A stretch of 64,000 nt of DNA from Plantago major (taxonomy: Eukaryota > Streptophyta > Magnoliopsida > Lamiales > Plantaginaceae): positions 210,443 through 274,442 of the forward strand of contig JAIFAC010000032.1 of NCBI GenBank assembly GCA_026545765.1, written 5' to 3'. The notes beneath the pieces were generated by a model that was given only the letters and a program-made list of their open reading frames with translations, made no database searches and was not told the origin of the DNA. Shown piece after piece: positions 14,201 through 25,232 of the stretch (positions are counted from its first letter, which is position 1; each line of letters starts with the position of its first letter). The position numbers were made by a program, and so were the translations under genes.

Positions 14201-15120
14201 TTCATCCATCTCCAAAGTTTGTTGTTTATATCTCTCAAGTAGATTTGTTCCTTTGTTGTTTATTCAACACCTTTTGTGTTTTGTTTAACTCTCAAGTAGA
14301 GTTCTTCATTCGTTATTTTATTACTCCGCTTGTGTGTAGTTTAAATCTCAAATTGACTTCTCCGTTTGTAATTATCTCTCTCCCATTATTGTTTTATTTA
14401 ACTCCCGAGTTGAATTTTATACTTGTTGTTTATCCCAATCCATATGTGTGTTGATTAATTCTCAAGTAGTGTTCTTCGTTTGTGATACTCTTACTCCTTC
14501 TGTGTATTGTTTAAATCTCGAATAGACTTCTTTGTTTGACATTATCCCACTCCTTTAGTGTGTTGTTTAACTCTCGAGTAGAGTTATTCGTTTGTTCTTA
14601 TTCCCTCTCCAAAGTCTGTCGTTTATATCTCTCAAGTAGAGTTTCTCATTTGTTGTTTATTAAAATCCTTTTGTGTTTTGTTTAACTCTCAAGTAGAGTT
14701 CTTCGTTCGTTATTTTATTACTCCTCCTTTGGGTTGTTTAAATCTCAAATTGCCTTCTCCGTTTTTTATTATCCCACTCCTTTATTGTGTTGTTTAACTC
14801 TCCAGTAGAATTTAACATTTGTTGTTTATCCTAATCCATATGTGTGTTGTTTAACTCTTAAGTGGTGTTCATCGTTTGTGATACTCTTACTCCTTCTGTG
14901 TTTTGTTTGAATCTCGAATAGACTTCTTTGTTTGACATTATCCCACTCCTTTAGTGTGTTGTTTAACTCTCGCGTAGAATTTTACATTTGTTGTTTATCC
15001 CACTCCTTATGTGTGTTCTTTAACTCTTAAGTAGTGTTCTTCGTTTGTGTACTCTTACTCCTTCTGTGTTTTGTGTGAATTTCGAATAGACGTCTTTGTT
15101 TGACATTATCCCCTCCTTTA

Positions 15121-15176
15121 GTGTGTTGTTTAACTCTCGAGTAGAGTTATTCGTTTGTTGTTCATCCATCTCCAAA
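15121..15176 (+). repeat. Monomer A1 (reference)
   Basis: 56 bp. Marked by gtttgttgttcatccatctc in the second half; A2 has a different tail. It contains the 7-bp dyad TAACTCT/AGAGTTA and a CTCGAG site. A1 follows G3 and marks the start of each unit. Confidence 0.92.
15131..15149. repeat. Dyad in monomer A: TAACTCT-CGAGT-AGAGTTA
   Basis: Perfect 7-bp arms (15131-15137 and 15143-15149) around a 5-base loop. The same dyad is present in most clean A1 and A2 copies. In noisy zones the loop often loses one base (ctcggtag) while both arms survive. Function unknown; short dyads that can form cruciforms have been described in centromeric satellites of several eukaryotes. Confidence 0.85.
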
Positions 15177-15235
15177 GTTTGTTGTTTATATCTCTCAAGT
15201 AGATTTGTTCGTTTGTTGTTTATTCAACACCTTTT
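15177..15235 (+). repeat. Monomer B1 (reference)
   Basis: 59 bp. Marked by tttatatctctcaagtagat and the tail tattcaacacc. The usual copy has ttgttccttt; this one has ttgttcgttt. Confidence 0.9.
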
Positions 15236-15291
15236 GTGTTTTGTTTAACTCTCAAGTAGAGTTCTTCATTCGTTATTTTATTACTCCGCTT
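15236..15291 (+). repeat. Monomer C1 (reference)
   Basis: 56 bp. Marked by gttcttcattcgttatttta and the tail ctccgctt. It carries the 6-bp dyad AACTCT-caagt-AGAGTT. Confidence 0.9.
15247..15263. repeat. Dyad in monomer C: AACTCT-CAAGT-AGAGTT
   Basis: 6-bp arms around a 5-base loop, at the same place in the monomer as the A dyad. The arm sequence is the same and only the loop differs (CAAGT instead of CGAGT). Confidence 0.83.
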
Positions 15292-15348
15292 GTGTGTAGT
15301 TTAAATCTCAAATTGACTTCTCCGTTTGTAATTATCTCTCTCCCATTA
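15292..15348 (+). repeat. Monomer D1 (reference)
   Basis: 57 bp. Marked by gtgtgtagtttaaatctcaa followed by tgacttctccgtttgtaatt. The gtag in place of gttg near the start and the tgac (not tgcc) separate it from D2. Confidence 0.9.
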
Positions 15349-15405
15349 TTGTTTTATTTAACTCCCGAGTTGAATTTTATACTTGTTGTTTATCCCAATC
15401 CATAT
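15349..15405 (+). repeat. Monomer E1 (reference)
   Basis: 57 bp. Marked by atttaactcccgagttgaat and the tail cccaatccatat. It has a tight dyad, AACTC-cc-GAGTT. Confidence 0.9.
15360..15371. repeat. Dyad in monomer E1: AACTC-CC-GAGTT
   Basis: 5-bp arms around a 2-base loop, again at the fixed position following the ttt run. Sequence and spacing differ from A and C but the symmetry is kept. Confidence 0.75.
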
Positions 15406-15461
15406 GTGTGTTGATTAATTCTCAAGTAGTGTTCTTCGTTTGTGATACTCTTACTCCTTCT
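15406..15461 (+). repeat. Monomer F1 (reference)
   Basis: 56 bp. Marked by gtgtgttgattaattctcaa. The tail is ccttct here and catacat in many other copies. The ATG spanning its left edge meets TAA after three codons. Confidence 0.9.
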
Positions 15462-15517
15462 GTGTATTGTTTAAATCTCGAATAGACTTCTTTATTTGAC
15501 ATTATCCCACTCCTTTA
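15462..15517 (+). repeat. Monomer G1 (reference)
   Basis: 56 bp. Marked by gtattgtttaaatctcgaat, then gacttctttatttgac. It lacks the GACGTC site of G3. Confidence 0.9.
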
Positions 15518-15573
15518 GTGTGTTGTTTAACTCTCGAGTAGAGTTATTCGTTTGTTCTTATTCCCTCTCCAAA
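15518..15573 (+). repeat. Monomer A2 (reference)
   Basis: 56 bp. Identical to A1 for about the first 38 bases, dyad included, then diverges to gtttgttcttattccctctc. Confidence 0.9.
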
Positions 15574-15632
15574 GTCTGTCGTTTATATCTCTCAAGTAGA
15601 GTTTCTCGTTTGTTGTTTATTAAAATCCTTTT
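15574..15632 (+). repeat. Monomer B2 (reference)
   Basis: 59 bp. Marked by gtctgtcgtttatatctctc, agagtttctcgtttg and the tail tattaaaatcc. Confidence 0.9.
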
Positions 15633-15688
15633 GTGTTTTGTTTAACTCTCAAGTAGAGTTCTTCGTTCGTTATTTTATTACTCCTCCT
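15633..15688 (+). repeat. Monomer C2 (reference)
   Basis: 56 bp. Differs from C1 mainly by gttcttcgttcg (C1 has cattcg) and the tail ctcctcct. It keeps the AACTCT-caagt-AGAGTT dyad. Confidence 0.9.
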
Positions 15689-15744
15689 ATGAGTTGTTTA
15701 AATCTCAAACTGCCTTCTCCGTTTTTTATTATCTCACTCCTTTA
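15689..15744 (+). repeat. Monomer D2 (reference)
   Basis: 56 bp. Usual form gtgagttgtttaaatctcaa then tgccttctccgttttttatt; this copy starts atgag. D2-type sequence following C1 is the mark of a beta 10-mer. Confidence 0.88.
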
Positions 15745-15801
15745 TTGTGTTGTTTAACTCTCGAGTAGAATTTAACATTTGTTGTTTATCCTAATCCATA
15801 T
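15745..15801 (+). repeat. Monomer E2 (reference)
   Basis: 57 bp. Marked by aactctcgagtagaatttaa and the tail cctaatccatat. The dyad is interrupted because the right arm reads AGAATT. Confidence 0.9.
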
Positions 15802-15857
15802 GTGTGTTGTTTAACTCTTAAGTGGTGTTCATCGTTTGTGATACTCTTACTCATTCT
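15802..15857 (+). repeat. Monomer F2 (reference)
   Basis: 56 bp. Marked by aactcttaagtggtgttcat; the gtgg is specific to F2. The ATG across its left edge reaches TAA after three codons. Confidence 0.9.
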
Positions 15858-15913
15858 GTGTTTTGTTTGAATCTCGAATAGACTTCTTTGTTTGACATTA
15901 TCCCACTCCTTTA
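15858..15913 (+). repeat. Monomer G2 (reference)
   Basis: 56 bp. Marked by gtgttttgtttgaatctcga, then gacttctttgtttgac. It is intermediate between G1 and G3. Confidence 0.9.
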
Positions 15914-15970
15914 GTGTGTTGTTTAACTCTCGCGTAGAATTTTACATTTGTTGTTTATCCCACTCCTTAT
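15914..15970 (+). repeat. Monomer E3 (reference)
   Basis: 57 bp. Marked by aactctcgcgtagaatttta; the tcgcgt core is specific to E3. A 36-bp internal deletion of this monomer spreads through 46.9-62.4 kb. Confidence 0.9.
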
Positions 15971-16025
15971 GTGTGTTCTTTAACTCTTAAGTAGTGTTCT
16001 TCGTTTGTGTACTCTTACTCCTTCT
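15971..16025 (+). repeat. Monomer F3 (reference)
   Basis: 55 bp. Marked by gtgtgttctttaactcttaa and tttgtgtactctt (F1 and F2 have tgtgatactctt). Confidence 0.9.
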
Positions 16026-16080
16026 GTGTTTTGTGTGAATTTCGAATAGACGTCTTTGTTTGACATTATCCCCTCCTTTA
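16026..16080 (+). repeat. Monomer G3 (reference), unit terminator
   Basis: 55 bp. Marked by gtgttttgtgtgaatttcga, then agacgtctttg. It holds two palindromic sites, TTCGAA and GACGTC, absent from G1 and G2, so GACGTC falls about once per higher-order unit. Confidence 0.9.
16048..16055. repeat. Palindrome AGACGTCT of G3 (unit-specific GACGTC site)
   Basis: An 8-bp perfect palindrome in G3. G1 and G2 read agacttct here, so the site normally occurs once per higher-order unit. Cutting at GACGTC should therefore give fragments near 960 and 562 bp. Confidence 0.85.
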
Positions 16081-17040
16081 GTGTGTTGTTTAACTCTCGA
16101 GTAGAGTTATTCGTTTGTTGTTCATCCATCTCCAAAGTTTGTTGTTTATATCTCTCAAGTAGATTTGTTCCTTTGTTGTTTATTCAACACCTTTTGTGTT
16201 TTGTTTAACTCTCAAGTAGAGTTCTTCATTCGTTATTTTATTACTCCGCTTGTGTGTAGTTTAAATCTCAAATTGACTTCTCCGTTTGTAATTATCTCTC
16301 TCCCATTATTGTTTCATTTAACTCCCGAGTTGAATTTTATACTTGTTGTTTATCCCAATCCATATGTGTGTTGATTAATTCTCAAGTAGTGTTCTTCGTT
16401 TGTGATACTCTTACTCCTTCTGTGTATTGTTTAAATCTCGAATAGACTTCTTTATTTGACATTATCCCACTCCTTTAGTGTGTTGTTTAACTCTCGAGTA
16501 GAGTTATTCGTTTGTTCTTATTCCCTCTCCAAAGTCTGTCGTTTATATCTCTCAAGTAGAGTTTCTCGTTTGTTGTTTATTAAAATCCTTTTGTGTTTTG
16601 TTTAACTCTCAAGTAGAGTTCTTCGTTCGTTATTTTATTTCTCCTCCTGTGAGTTGTTTAAATCTCAAATTGCCTTCTCCGTTTTTTATTATCCCACTCC
16701 TTTATTGTGTTGTTTAACTCTCGAGTAGAATTCAACATTTGTTGTTTATCCTAATCCATATGTGTGTTGTTTAACTCTTAAGTGGTGTTCATCGTTTGTG
16801 ATACTCTTACTCCTTCTGTGTTTTGTTTGAATCTCGAATAGACTTCTTTGTTTGACATTATCCCACTCCTTTAGTGTGTTGTTTAACTCTCGCGTAGAAT
16901 TTTACATTTGTTGGTTATCCCACTCCTTATGTGTGTTCTTTAACTCTTAAGTAGTGTTCTTCGTTTGTGTACTCTTACTCCTTCTGTGTTTTGTGTGAAT
17001 TTCGAATAGACGTCTTTGTTTGACATTATCCCCTCCTTTA

Positions 17041-17670
17041 GTGTGTTGTTTAACTCTCGAGTAGAGTTATTCGTTTGTTGTTCATCCATCTCCAAATTTG
17101 TTGTTTATATCTCTCAAGTAGATTTGTTCCTTTGTTGTTTATTCAACACCTTTTGTGGTTTGTTTAACTCTCAAGTAGAGTTCTTCATTCGTTATTTTAT
17201 TACTCCGCTTGTGTGTAGTTTAAATCTCAAATTGACTTCTCCGTTTGTAATTATCTCTCTCCCATTATTGTTTTATTTAACTCACGAGTTGAATTTTACA
17301 TTTGTTGTTTATCCCACTCCATATGTGTGTTCATTAATTCTAAAGTAGTGTTCTTCGTTTGTGATACTCTTACTCCTTCTGTGTATTGTTTAAATCTCGA
17401 ATCCTTTAGTGTGTTGTTTAACTCATATCTCTCAGTAGAGTTTCTTTGTTGTTTATTAAACTCCTTTTGTGTTTTGTTTAACTCTCAAGTAGAGTTCTTC
17501 ATTGTTTATTACTCCTGTTGTTTAACTCTTATTACATTTGTTGTTTATCCCACTCCTTATGTGTGTTCTTTAACTCATAAGTAGTGTTCTTTGTTTGTGT
17601 ACTCTTACTCCTTCTGTGTTTTGTGTGAATTTCGAATAGACGTCTTTGTTTGACATTATCCCCTTCTTTA
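17041..17670 (+). repeat. Collapsed unit with three internal fusions
   Basis: 630 bp. A1 to F1 are regular. G1 stops after aatctcgaat and is joined to cctttagtg. A2 is fused into B2 (taactcatatctctcag). C2 and D2 are shortened and joined to an E3 tail (cctgttgtttaactcttatt), then F3 and G3. The fusions keep the monomer order, so this looks like several internal deletions of a 17-mer. Confidence 0.8.
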
Positions 17671-20600
17671 GTGTGTTGTTTAACTCTCGAGTAGAGTTAT
17701 TCGTTTGTTGTTCATCCATCTCCAAAGTTTGTTGTTTATATCTCTCAAGTAGATTTGTTCCTTTGTTGTTTATTCAACACCTTTTGTGTTTTGTTTAACT
17801 CTCAAGTAGAGTTCTTCATTCGTTATTTTATTACTCCGCTTGTGTGTAGTTTAAATCTCAAATTGACTTCTCCGTTTGTAATTATCTCTCTCCCATTATT
17901 GTTTCATTTAACTCCCGAGTTGAATTTTATACTTGTTGTTTATCCCAATCCATATGTGTGTTGATTAATTCTCAAGTAGTGTTCTTCGTTTGTGATACTC
18001 TTACTCATACATGTATTGTTTAAATCTCGAATAGACTTCTTTGTTTGACATTATCCCCTCCTTTAGTGTGTTGTTTAACTCTCGAGTAGAGTTATTAGTT
18101 TGTTCTTATTCCCTCTCCAAAATGCATTGTTTATATCACTCAAGTAGAGTTTCTCGTTTGTTGTTTATTAAAATCCTTTTGTGTTTTGTTTAACTCTCAA
18201 GTAGAGTTCTTCGTTAGTTATTTTATTACTCCTCACATGAGTTGTTTAAATCTCAAATTGCCTTCTCCGTTTTTATTATCCCACTCCTTTATTGTGTTGT
18301 TTAACTCTCGAGTAGAATTTAACATTTGTTGTTTATCCTAATCCATATGTGTGTTGTTTAACTCTTAAGTGGTGTTCATCGTTTGTGATACTCTTACTCA
18401 TACATGTTTTGTTTGAATCTCGAATAGACTTCTTTGTTTGACATTATCCCACTCCTTTAGTGTGTTGTTTAACTCTCGTAGAATTTTACATTTGTTGTTT
18501 ATCCACTCCTTATGTGTGTTCTTTAACTCTTAAGTAGTGTTCTTCGTTTGTGTACTCTTACTCTTACATGTTTTGTGTAAATTTGAATAGGCGTCTTTGT
18601 TTGACATTATCCCTCCTTTAGTGTGTTGTTTAACTCTCGGTAGAGTTATTAGTTTGTTGTTCATCCATCTCCAAAGTTTGTTGTTTATATCTCTCAAGTA
18701 GATTTGTTCCTTTGTTGTTTATTCAACACCTTTTTGTGTTTGTTTAACTCTCAGTAGAGTTCTTCATTAGTTATTTTATTACTCCGCTTGTGTGTAGTTT
18801 AAATCTCAAATTGCCTTCTCCGTTTTATTATCTCTCCTTTATTGTGTTGTTTAACTCTCGGTAGAATTTAACATTTGTTGTTTATCCTAATCCATATGTG
18901 TGTTGTTTAACTCTCAAGTAGTGTTCATCGTTTGTGATACTCTTACTCATACATGTTTTGTTTGAATCTCGAATAGACTTCTTTGTTTGACATTATCCCA
19001 CTCCTTTAGTGTGTTGTTTAACTCTCGCGTAGAATTTTACATTTGTTGTTTATCCCACTCCTTATGTGTGTTCTTTAACTCTTAAGTAGTGTTCTTCGTT
19101 TGTGTACTCTTACTCCTTCCGTGTTTTGTGTGAATTTCGAATAGACGTCTTTGTTTGACATTATCCCCTACTTTAGTGTGTTGTTTAACTCTCGAGTAGA
19201 GTTATTCGTTTGTTGTTCATCCATCTCCAAAGTTTGTTGTTTATATCTCTCAAGTAGATTTGTTCCTTTGTTGTTTATTCAACACCTTTTGTGTTTTGTT
19301 TAACTCTCAAGTAGAGTTCTTCATTCGTTATTTTATTACTCCGCTTGTGTGTAGTTTAAATCTCAAAATGACTTCTCCGTTTGTAATTATCTCTCTCCCA
19401 TTATTGTTTTATTTAACTACCGAGTTGAATTTTATACTTGTTGTTTATCCCAATCCATATGTGTGTTGATTAATTCTCAAGTAGTGTTCTTCGTTTGTGA
19501 TACTCTTACTCCTTCTGTGTATTGTTTAAATCTCGAATAGACTTCTTTATTTGACATTATGACCCTCCTTTAGTGTGTTGTTTAACTCTCGAGTAGAGTT
19601 ATTCGTTTGTTCTTATTCCCTCTCCAAAGTCTGTCGTTTATATCTCTCAAGTAGAGTTTCTCGTTTGTTGTTTATTAAAATCCTTTTGTGTTTTGTTTAA
19701 CTCTCAAGTAGAGTTCTTCGTTCGTTATTTTATTACTCCTCTTGTGAGTTGTTTAAATCTCAAATTGCCTTCTCCGTTTTTATTATCCACTCCTTTATTG
19801 TGTTGTTTAACTCTCGGTAAATTTAACATTTGTTGTTTATCCTAATCCATATGTGTGTTGTTTAACTCTAAAGTAGAGTTAATCGTTTGTGATACTCTTA
19901 CTCATACATGTTTTGTTTGAATCTCGAATAGACTTCTTTGTTTGACATTATCCCCACTCCTTTAGTGTGTTGTTTAACTCTCGTAGAATTTTACATTTGT
20001 TGTTTATCCCACTCCTTATGTGTGTTCTTTAACTCTTAAGTAGTGTTCTTCGTTTGTGTACTCTTACTCATACATGTTTTGAATAGACGTCTTTGTTTGA
20101 CATTATCCCCTCCTTTAGTGTGTTGTTTAACTCTCGAGTAGAGTTATTCGTTTGTTGTTCATCCATCTCCAAAGTTTGTTGTTTATATCTCTCAAGTAGA
20201 TTTGTTCCTTTGTTGTTTATTCAACACCTTTTGTGTTTTGTTTAACTCTCAAGTAGAGTTCTTCATTAGTTATTTTATTACTACGCTTGTGTGTAGTTTA
20301 AATCTCAAATTGCCTTCTCCGTTTTTATTATCTCTCTCCTTTATTGTGTTGTTTAACTCTCGAGTTGAATTTAACATTTGTTGTTTATCCTAATCCATAT
20401 GTGTGTTGTTTAACTCTCAAGTGGTGTTCATCGTTTGTGATACTCTTACTCATACATGTTTTGTTTGAATCTCGAATAGACTTCTTTGTTTGACATTATG
20501 CCACTCCTTTAGTGTGTTGTTTAACTCTCGCGTAGAATTTTACATTTGTTGTTTATCCACTCCTTATGTGTGTTCTTTAACTCTTAAGAAGTGTTCTTCG

Positions 20601-23600
20601 TTTGTGTACTCTTACTCCTTGTGTTTTGTGAATTTGAATAGGCGTCTTTGTTTGACATTATCCCTCCTTTAGTGTGTTGTTTAACTCTCGGTAGAGTTAT
20701 TCGTTTGTTGTTCATCCATCTCCAAAGTTTGTTGTTTATATCTCTCAAGTAGATTTGTTCCTTTGTTGTTTATTCAACACCTTTTGTGTTTTGTTTAACT
20801 CTCAAGTAGAGTTCTTCATTCGTTATTTTATTACTCCGCTTGTGTGTAGTTTAAATCTCAAATTGACTTCTCCGTTTGTAATTATCTCTCTCCCATTATT
20901 GTTTCATTTAACTCCCGAGTTGAATTTTATACTTGTTGTTTATCCCAATCCATATGTGTGTTGATTAATTCTCAAGTAGTGTTCTTCGTTTGTGATACTC
21001 TTACTCATACATGTATTGTTTAAATCTCGAATAGACTTCTTTATTTGACATTATCCCACTCCTTTAGTGTGTTGTTTAACTCTCGAGTAGAGTTATTCGT
21101 TTGTTCTTATTCCCTCTCCAAAGTATGTCGTTTATATCTCTCAAGTAGAGTTTCTCGTTTGTTGTTTATTAAAATCCTTTTGTGTTTTGTTTAACTCTCA
21201 AGTAGAGTTCTTCGTTCGTTATTTTATTACTCCTCCTGTGAGTTGTTTAAATCTCAAATTGCCTTCTCCGTTTTTTATTATCCCACTGCTTTATTGTGTT
21301 GTTTAACTCTCCAGTAGAATTTAACATTTGTTGTTTATCCTAATCCATATGTGTGTTGTTTAACTCTTAAGTGGTGTTCATCGTTTGTGATACTCTTACT
21401 CATACAGTGTTTTGTATTAATCACGAATAGACTTCTTTGTTTGACATTATCCTACTCCTTTAGTGTGTTGTTTAACTCTCGCGTAGAATTTTACATTTGT
21501 TGTTTATCCCACTCCTTATGTGTGTTCTTTAACTCTTAAGTAGTGTTCTTCGTTTGTGTACTCTTACTCCTTCTGTGTTTTGTGTGAATTTCGAATAGAC
21601 GTCTTTGTTTGACATTATCCCCTCTTTTAGTGTGTTGTTTAACTCTCGAGTAGAGTTATTCGTTTGTTGTTCATCCATCTCCAAAGTTTGTTGTTTATAT
21701 CTCTCAAGTAGATTTGTTCGTTTGTTGTTTATTCAACACCTTTTGTGTTTTGTTTAACTCTCAAGTAGAGTTCTTCATTCGTTATTTTATTACTCCGCTT
21801 GTGTAGTTTAAATCTCAAATTGCCTTCTCCGTTTTTTATTATCCCACTCCTTTATTGTGTTGTTTAACTCTCGAGTAGAATTTAACATTTGTTGTTTATC
21901 CTAATCCATATGTGTGTTGTTTAACTCTCAAGTGGTGTTCATCGTTTGTGATACTCTTACTCCTTCTGTGTTTTGTTTGAATCTCGAATAGACTTCTTTG
22001 TTTGACATTATCCCACTCCTTTAGTGTGTTGTTTAACTCTCGCGTAGAATTTTACATTTGTTGTTTATCCCACTCCTTATGTGTGTTCTTTAACTCTTAA
22101 GTAGTGTTCTTCGTTTGTGTACTCTTACTCCTTCTGTGTTTTGTGTGAATTTCGAATAGACGTCTTTGTTTGACATTATCCCCTCCTTTAGTGTGTTGTT
22201 TAACTCTCGAGTAGAGTTATTCGTTTGTTGTTCATCCATCTCCAAAGTTTGTTGTTTATATCTCTCAAGTAGATTTTTTCCTTTGTTGTTTATTCAACAC
22301 CTTTTGTGTTTTGTTTAACTCTCAAGTAGAGTTCTTCATTCTTTATTTTATTACTCCGCTTGTGTGTAGTTTAAATCTCAAATTGACTTCTCCGTTTGTA
22401 ATTATCTCTCTCCCATTATTGTTTCATTTAACTCCCGAGTTGAATTTTATACTTGTTGTTTATCCCAATCCATATGTGTGTTGATTAATTCTCAAGTAGT
22501 GTTCTTCGTTTGTGATACTCTTACTCATACATGTATTGTTTAAATCTCGAATAGACTTCTTTGTTGACATTATCCCACTCCTTTAGTGTGTTGTTTAACT
22601 CTCGAGTAGAGTTATTCGTTTGTTCTTATTCCCTCTCCAAAGTCTGTCGTTTATATCTCTCAAGTAGAGTTTCTCGTTTGTTGTTTATTAAAATCCTTTT
22701 GTGTTTTGTTTAACTCTCAAGTAGAGTTCTTCGTTCGTTATTTTATTACTCCTCCTGTGAGTTGTTTAAATCTCAAATTGCCTTCTCCTTTTTTTATTAT
22801 CCCACTCCTTTATTGTGTTGTTTAACTCTCCAGTAGAATTTAACATTTGTTGTTTATCCTAATCCATATGTGTGTTGTTTAACTCTTAAGTGGTGTTCAT
22901 CGTTTGTGATACTCTTACTCCTTCTGTGTTTTGTTTGAATCTCGAATAGACTTCTTTGTTTGACATTATCCCACTCCTTTAGTGTGTTGTTTAACTCTCG
23001 CGTAGAATTTTACATTTGTTGTTTATCCCACTCCTTATGTGTGTTCTTTAACTCTTAAGCAGTGTTCTTCGTTTGTGTACTCTTACTCCTTCTGTGTTTT
23101 GTGTGAATTTCGAATAGACGTCTTTGTTTGACATTATCCCCTCCTTTAGTGTGTTGTTTAACTCTCGAGTAGAGTTATTCGTTTGTTGTTCATCCATCTC
23201 CAAAGTTTGTTGTTTATATCTCTCAAGTAGATTTGTTCCTTTGTTGTTTATTCAACACCTTTTGTGTTTTGTTTAACTCTCAAGTAGAGTTCTTCATTCG
23301 TTATTTTATTACTCCGCGTGTGTGTAGTTTAAATCTCAAATTGCCTTCTCCGTTTTTTATTATCCCACTCCTTTATTGTGTTGTTTAACTCTCGAGTTGA
23401 ATTTAACATTTGTTGTTTATCCTAATCCATATGTGTGTTGTTTAACTCTTAAGTGGTGTTCATCGTTTGTGATACTCTTACTCCTTCTGTGTTTTGTTTG
23501 AATCTCAAATAGACTTCTTTGTTTGACATTATCCCACTCCTTTAGTGTGTTGTTTAACTCTCGCGTAGAATTTTACATTTGTTGTTTATCCCACTCCTTA

Positions 23601-25232
23601 TGTGTGTTCCTTAACTCATAAGTAGTGTTCTTCGTTTTTGTACTCTTACTCCTTTTGTGTTTTGAGTGAATTTCGAATAGACGTCTTTGTTTGACATTAT
23701 CCCCTCCTTTAGTGTGTTGTTTAACTCTCGAGTAGAGTTATTCGTTTGTTGTTCATCCATCTCCAAAGTTTGTTGTTTATATCTCTCAAGTAGATTTGTT
23801 CGTTTGTTGTTTATTCAACACCTTTTGTGTTTTGTTTAACTCTCAAGTAGAGTTCTTCATTCGTTATTTTATTACTCCGCTTGTGTGTAGTTTAAATCTC
23901 AAATTGACTTATCCGTTTGTAATTATCTCTCTCCCATTATTGTTTCATTTAACTCCCGAGTTGAATTTTATACTTGTTGTTTATCCAAATCCATATGTGT
24001 GTTGATTAATTCTCAAGTAGTGTTCTTCGTTTGTGATACTCTTACTCCTTCTGTGTATTGTTTAAATCTCGAATAGACTTCTTTATTTGACATTATCCCA
24101 CTCCTTTAGTGTGTTGTTTGACTCTCGAGTAGAGTTATTCGTTTGTTCTTATTCCCTCTCCAAAGTCTGTCGTTTATATCTCTCAAGTAGAGTTTCTCAT
24201 TTGTTGTTTATTAAAATACTTTTGTGTTTTGTTTAACTCTCAAGTAGAGTTCTTCATTCGTTATTTTATTACTCCTCCTGTGAGTTGTTTAAATCTCAAA
24301 TTGCCTTCTCCGTTTTTTATTATCCCACTCCTTTATTGTGTTGTTTAACTCTCGAGTAGAATTTAACATTTGTTGTTTATCCTAATCCATATGTGTGTTG
24401 TTTAACTCTTAAGTGGTGTTCATCGTTTGTGATACTCTTACTCATACAGTGTTTTGTTTGAATCTCGAATAGACTTCTTTGTTTGACATTATCCCACTCC
24501 TTTAGTGTGTTGTTTAACTCTCGCGTAGAATTTTACATTTGTTGTTTATCCCACTCCTTATGTGTGTTCTTTAACTCTTAAGTAGTGTTCTTCGTTTGTG
24601 TACTCTTACTCCTTCCGTGTTTTGTGTGAATTTCGAATAGACGTCTTTGTTTGACATTATCCCCTCCTTTAGTGTGTTGTTTAACTCTCGAGTAGAGTTA
24701 TTCGTTTGTTGTTCATCCATCTCCAAAGTTTGTTGTTTATATCTCTCAAGTAGATTTGTTCCTTTGTTGTTTATTCAACACCTTTTGTGTTTTGTTTAAC
24801 TCTCAAGTAGAGTTCTTCATTCGTTATTTTATTACTCCGCTTGTGTGTAGTTTAAATCTCCAATTGCCTTCTCCCTTTTTTATTATCCCACTCCTTTATT
24901 GTGTTGTTTAACTCTCGGTAGAATTTGACATTTGTTGTTTATCCTAATCCATATGTGTGTTGTTTAACTCTTAAGTAGTGTTCATCGTTTGTGATACTCT
25001 TACTCATACATGTTTTGTTTGAATCTCGAATAGACTTCTTTGTTTGACATCATCCCACTCCTTTAGTGTGTTGTTTAACTCTCGCGTAGAATTTTACATT
25101 TGTTGTTTATCCCACTCCTTATGTGTGTTCTTTAACTCTTAAGTAGTGTTCTTCGTTTGTGTAATCTTACTCCTTCTTTGTTTTGTGTGAATTTCGAATA
25201 GACGTCTTTGTTTGACATTATCCCCTCCTTTA
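17671..25232 (+). repeat. Super-repeat: 17-mer + beta 10-mer, five times
   Basis: 17-mers start at 17671, 19176, 20672, 22191 and 23712. Beta 10-mers start at 18621, 20118, 21630, 23149 and 24672. The alternation has no exception and gives a 27-monomer period of about 1512 bp. Small deletions cluster at 18.4-20.7 kb. The 17-mer at 19176 carries ctcaaaatgac in D1 and aactaccgag in E1, shared only with the unit at 36551. Confidence 0.88.

Larger units (their letters stand above)
15121..16080 (+). repeat. Reference 17-mer higher-order unit (A1-G1, A2-G2, E3-G3)
   Basis: This is a clean 960-bp unit used to define the monomers. Positions 1-7 and 8-14 are two diverged copies of the same seven-monomer series. 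Positions 15-17 match E, F and G again, not A, B and C: monomer 15 shares the gtagaatttt core of E, monomer 16 the aactcttaagt core of F, and monomer 17 the cgaatagac core of G. The unit therefore reads 7+7+3. Private changes here are ctcctatgag in D2 and ttcgtttg in B1. Confidence 0.93.
11287..17040 (+). repeat. Six consecutive 17-mers
   Basis: Starts 11287, 12240, 13200, 14161, 15121 and 16081; four of the last five are exactly 960 by my count. The stretch 11.81-12.22 kb holds clustered small losses (ctcggtag, cccctcc, ttgaatagg). In the unit at 12240, A2 has been replaced in part by E3-type sequence (about 12633-12690). Confidence 0.9.

Noticed and set aside
15131-15149. Rho-independent terminator or transcription-factor operator at the A dyad
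   Set aside because: The stem is only 7 bp and AT-rich, repeats in most units, and has no adjacent gene.
15121-16080. CENP-B box-like motif
   Set aside because: I looked for the TTCG....A..CGGG pattern. Monomers have attcgtttg but no CGGG in register, so there is no support.
15121-16080. Nucleosome-phased unit (three monomers ~168 bp)
   Set aside because: E3-F3-G3 is near 168 bp, but the 960-, 562- and 395-bp units are not multiples of it, so the match may be chance.
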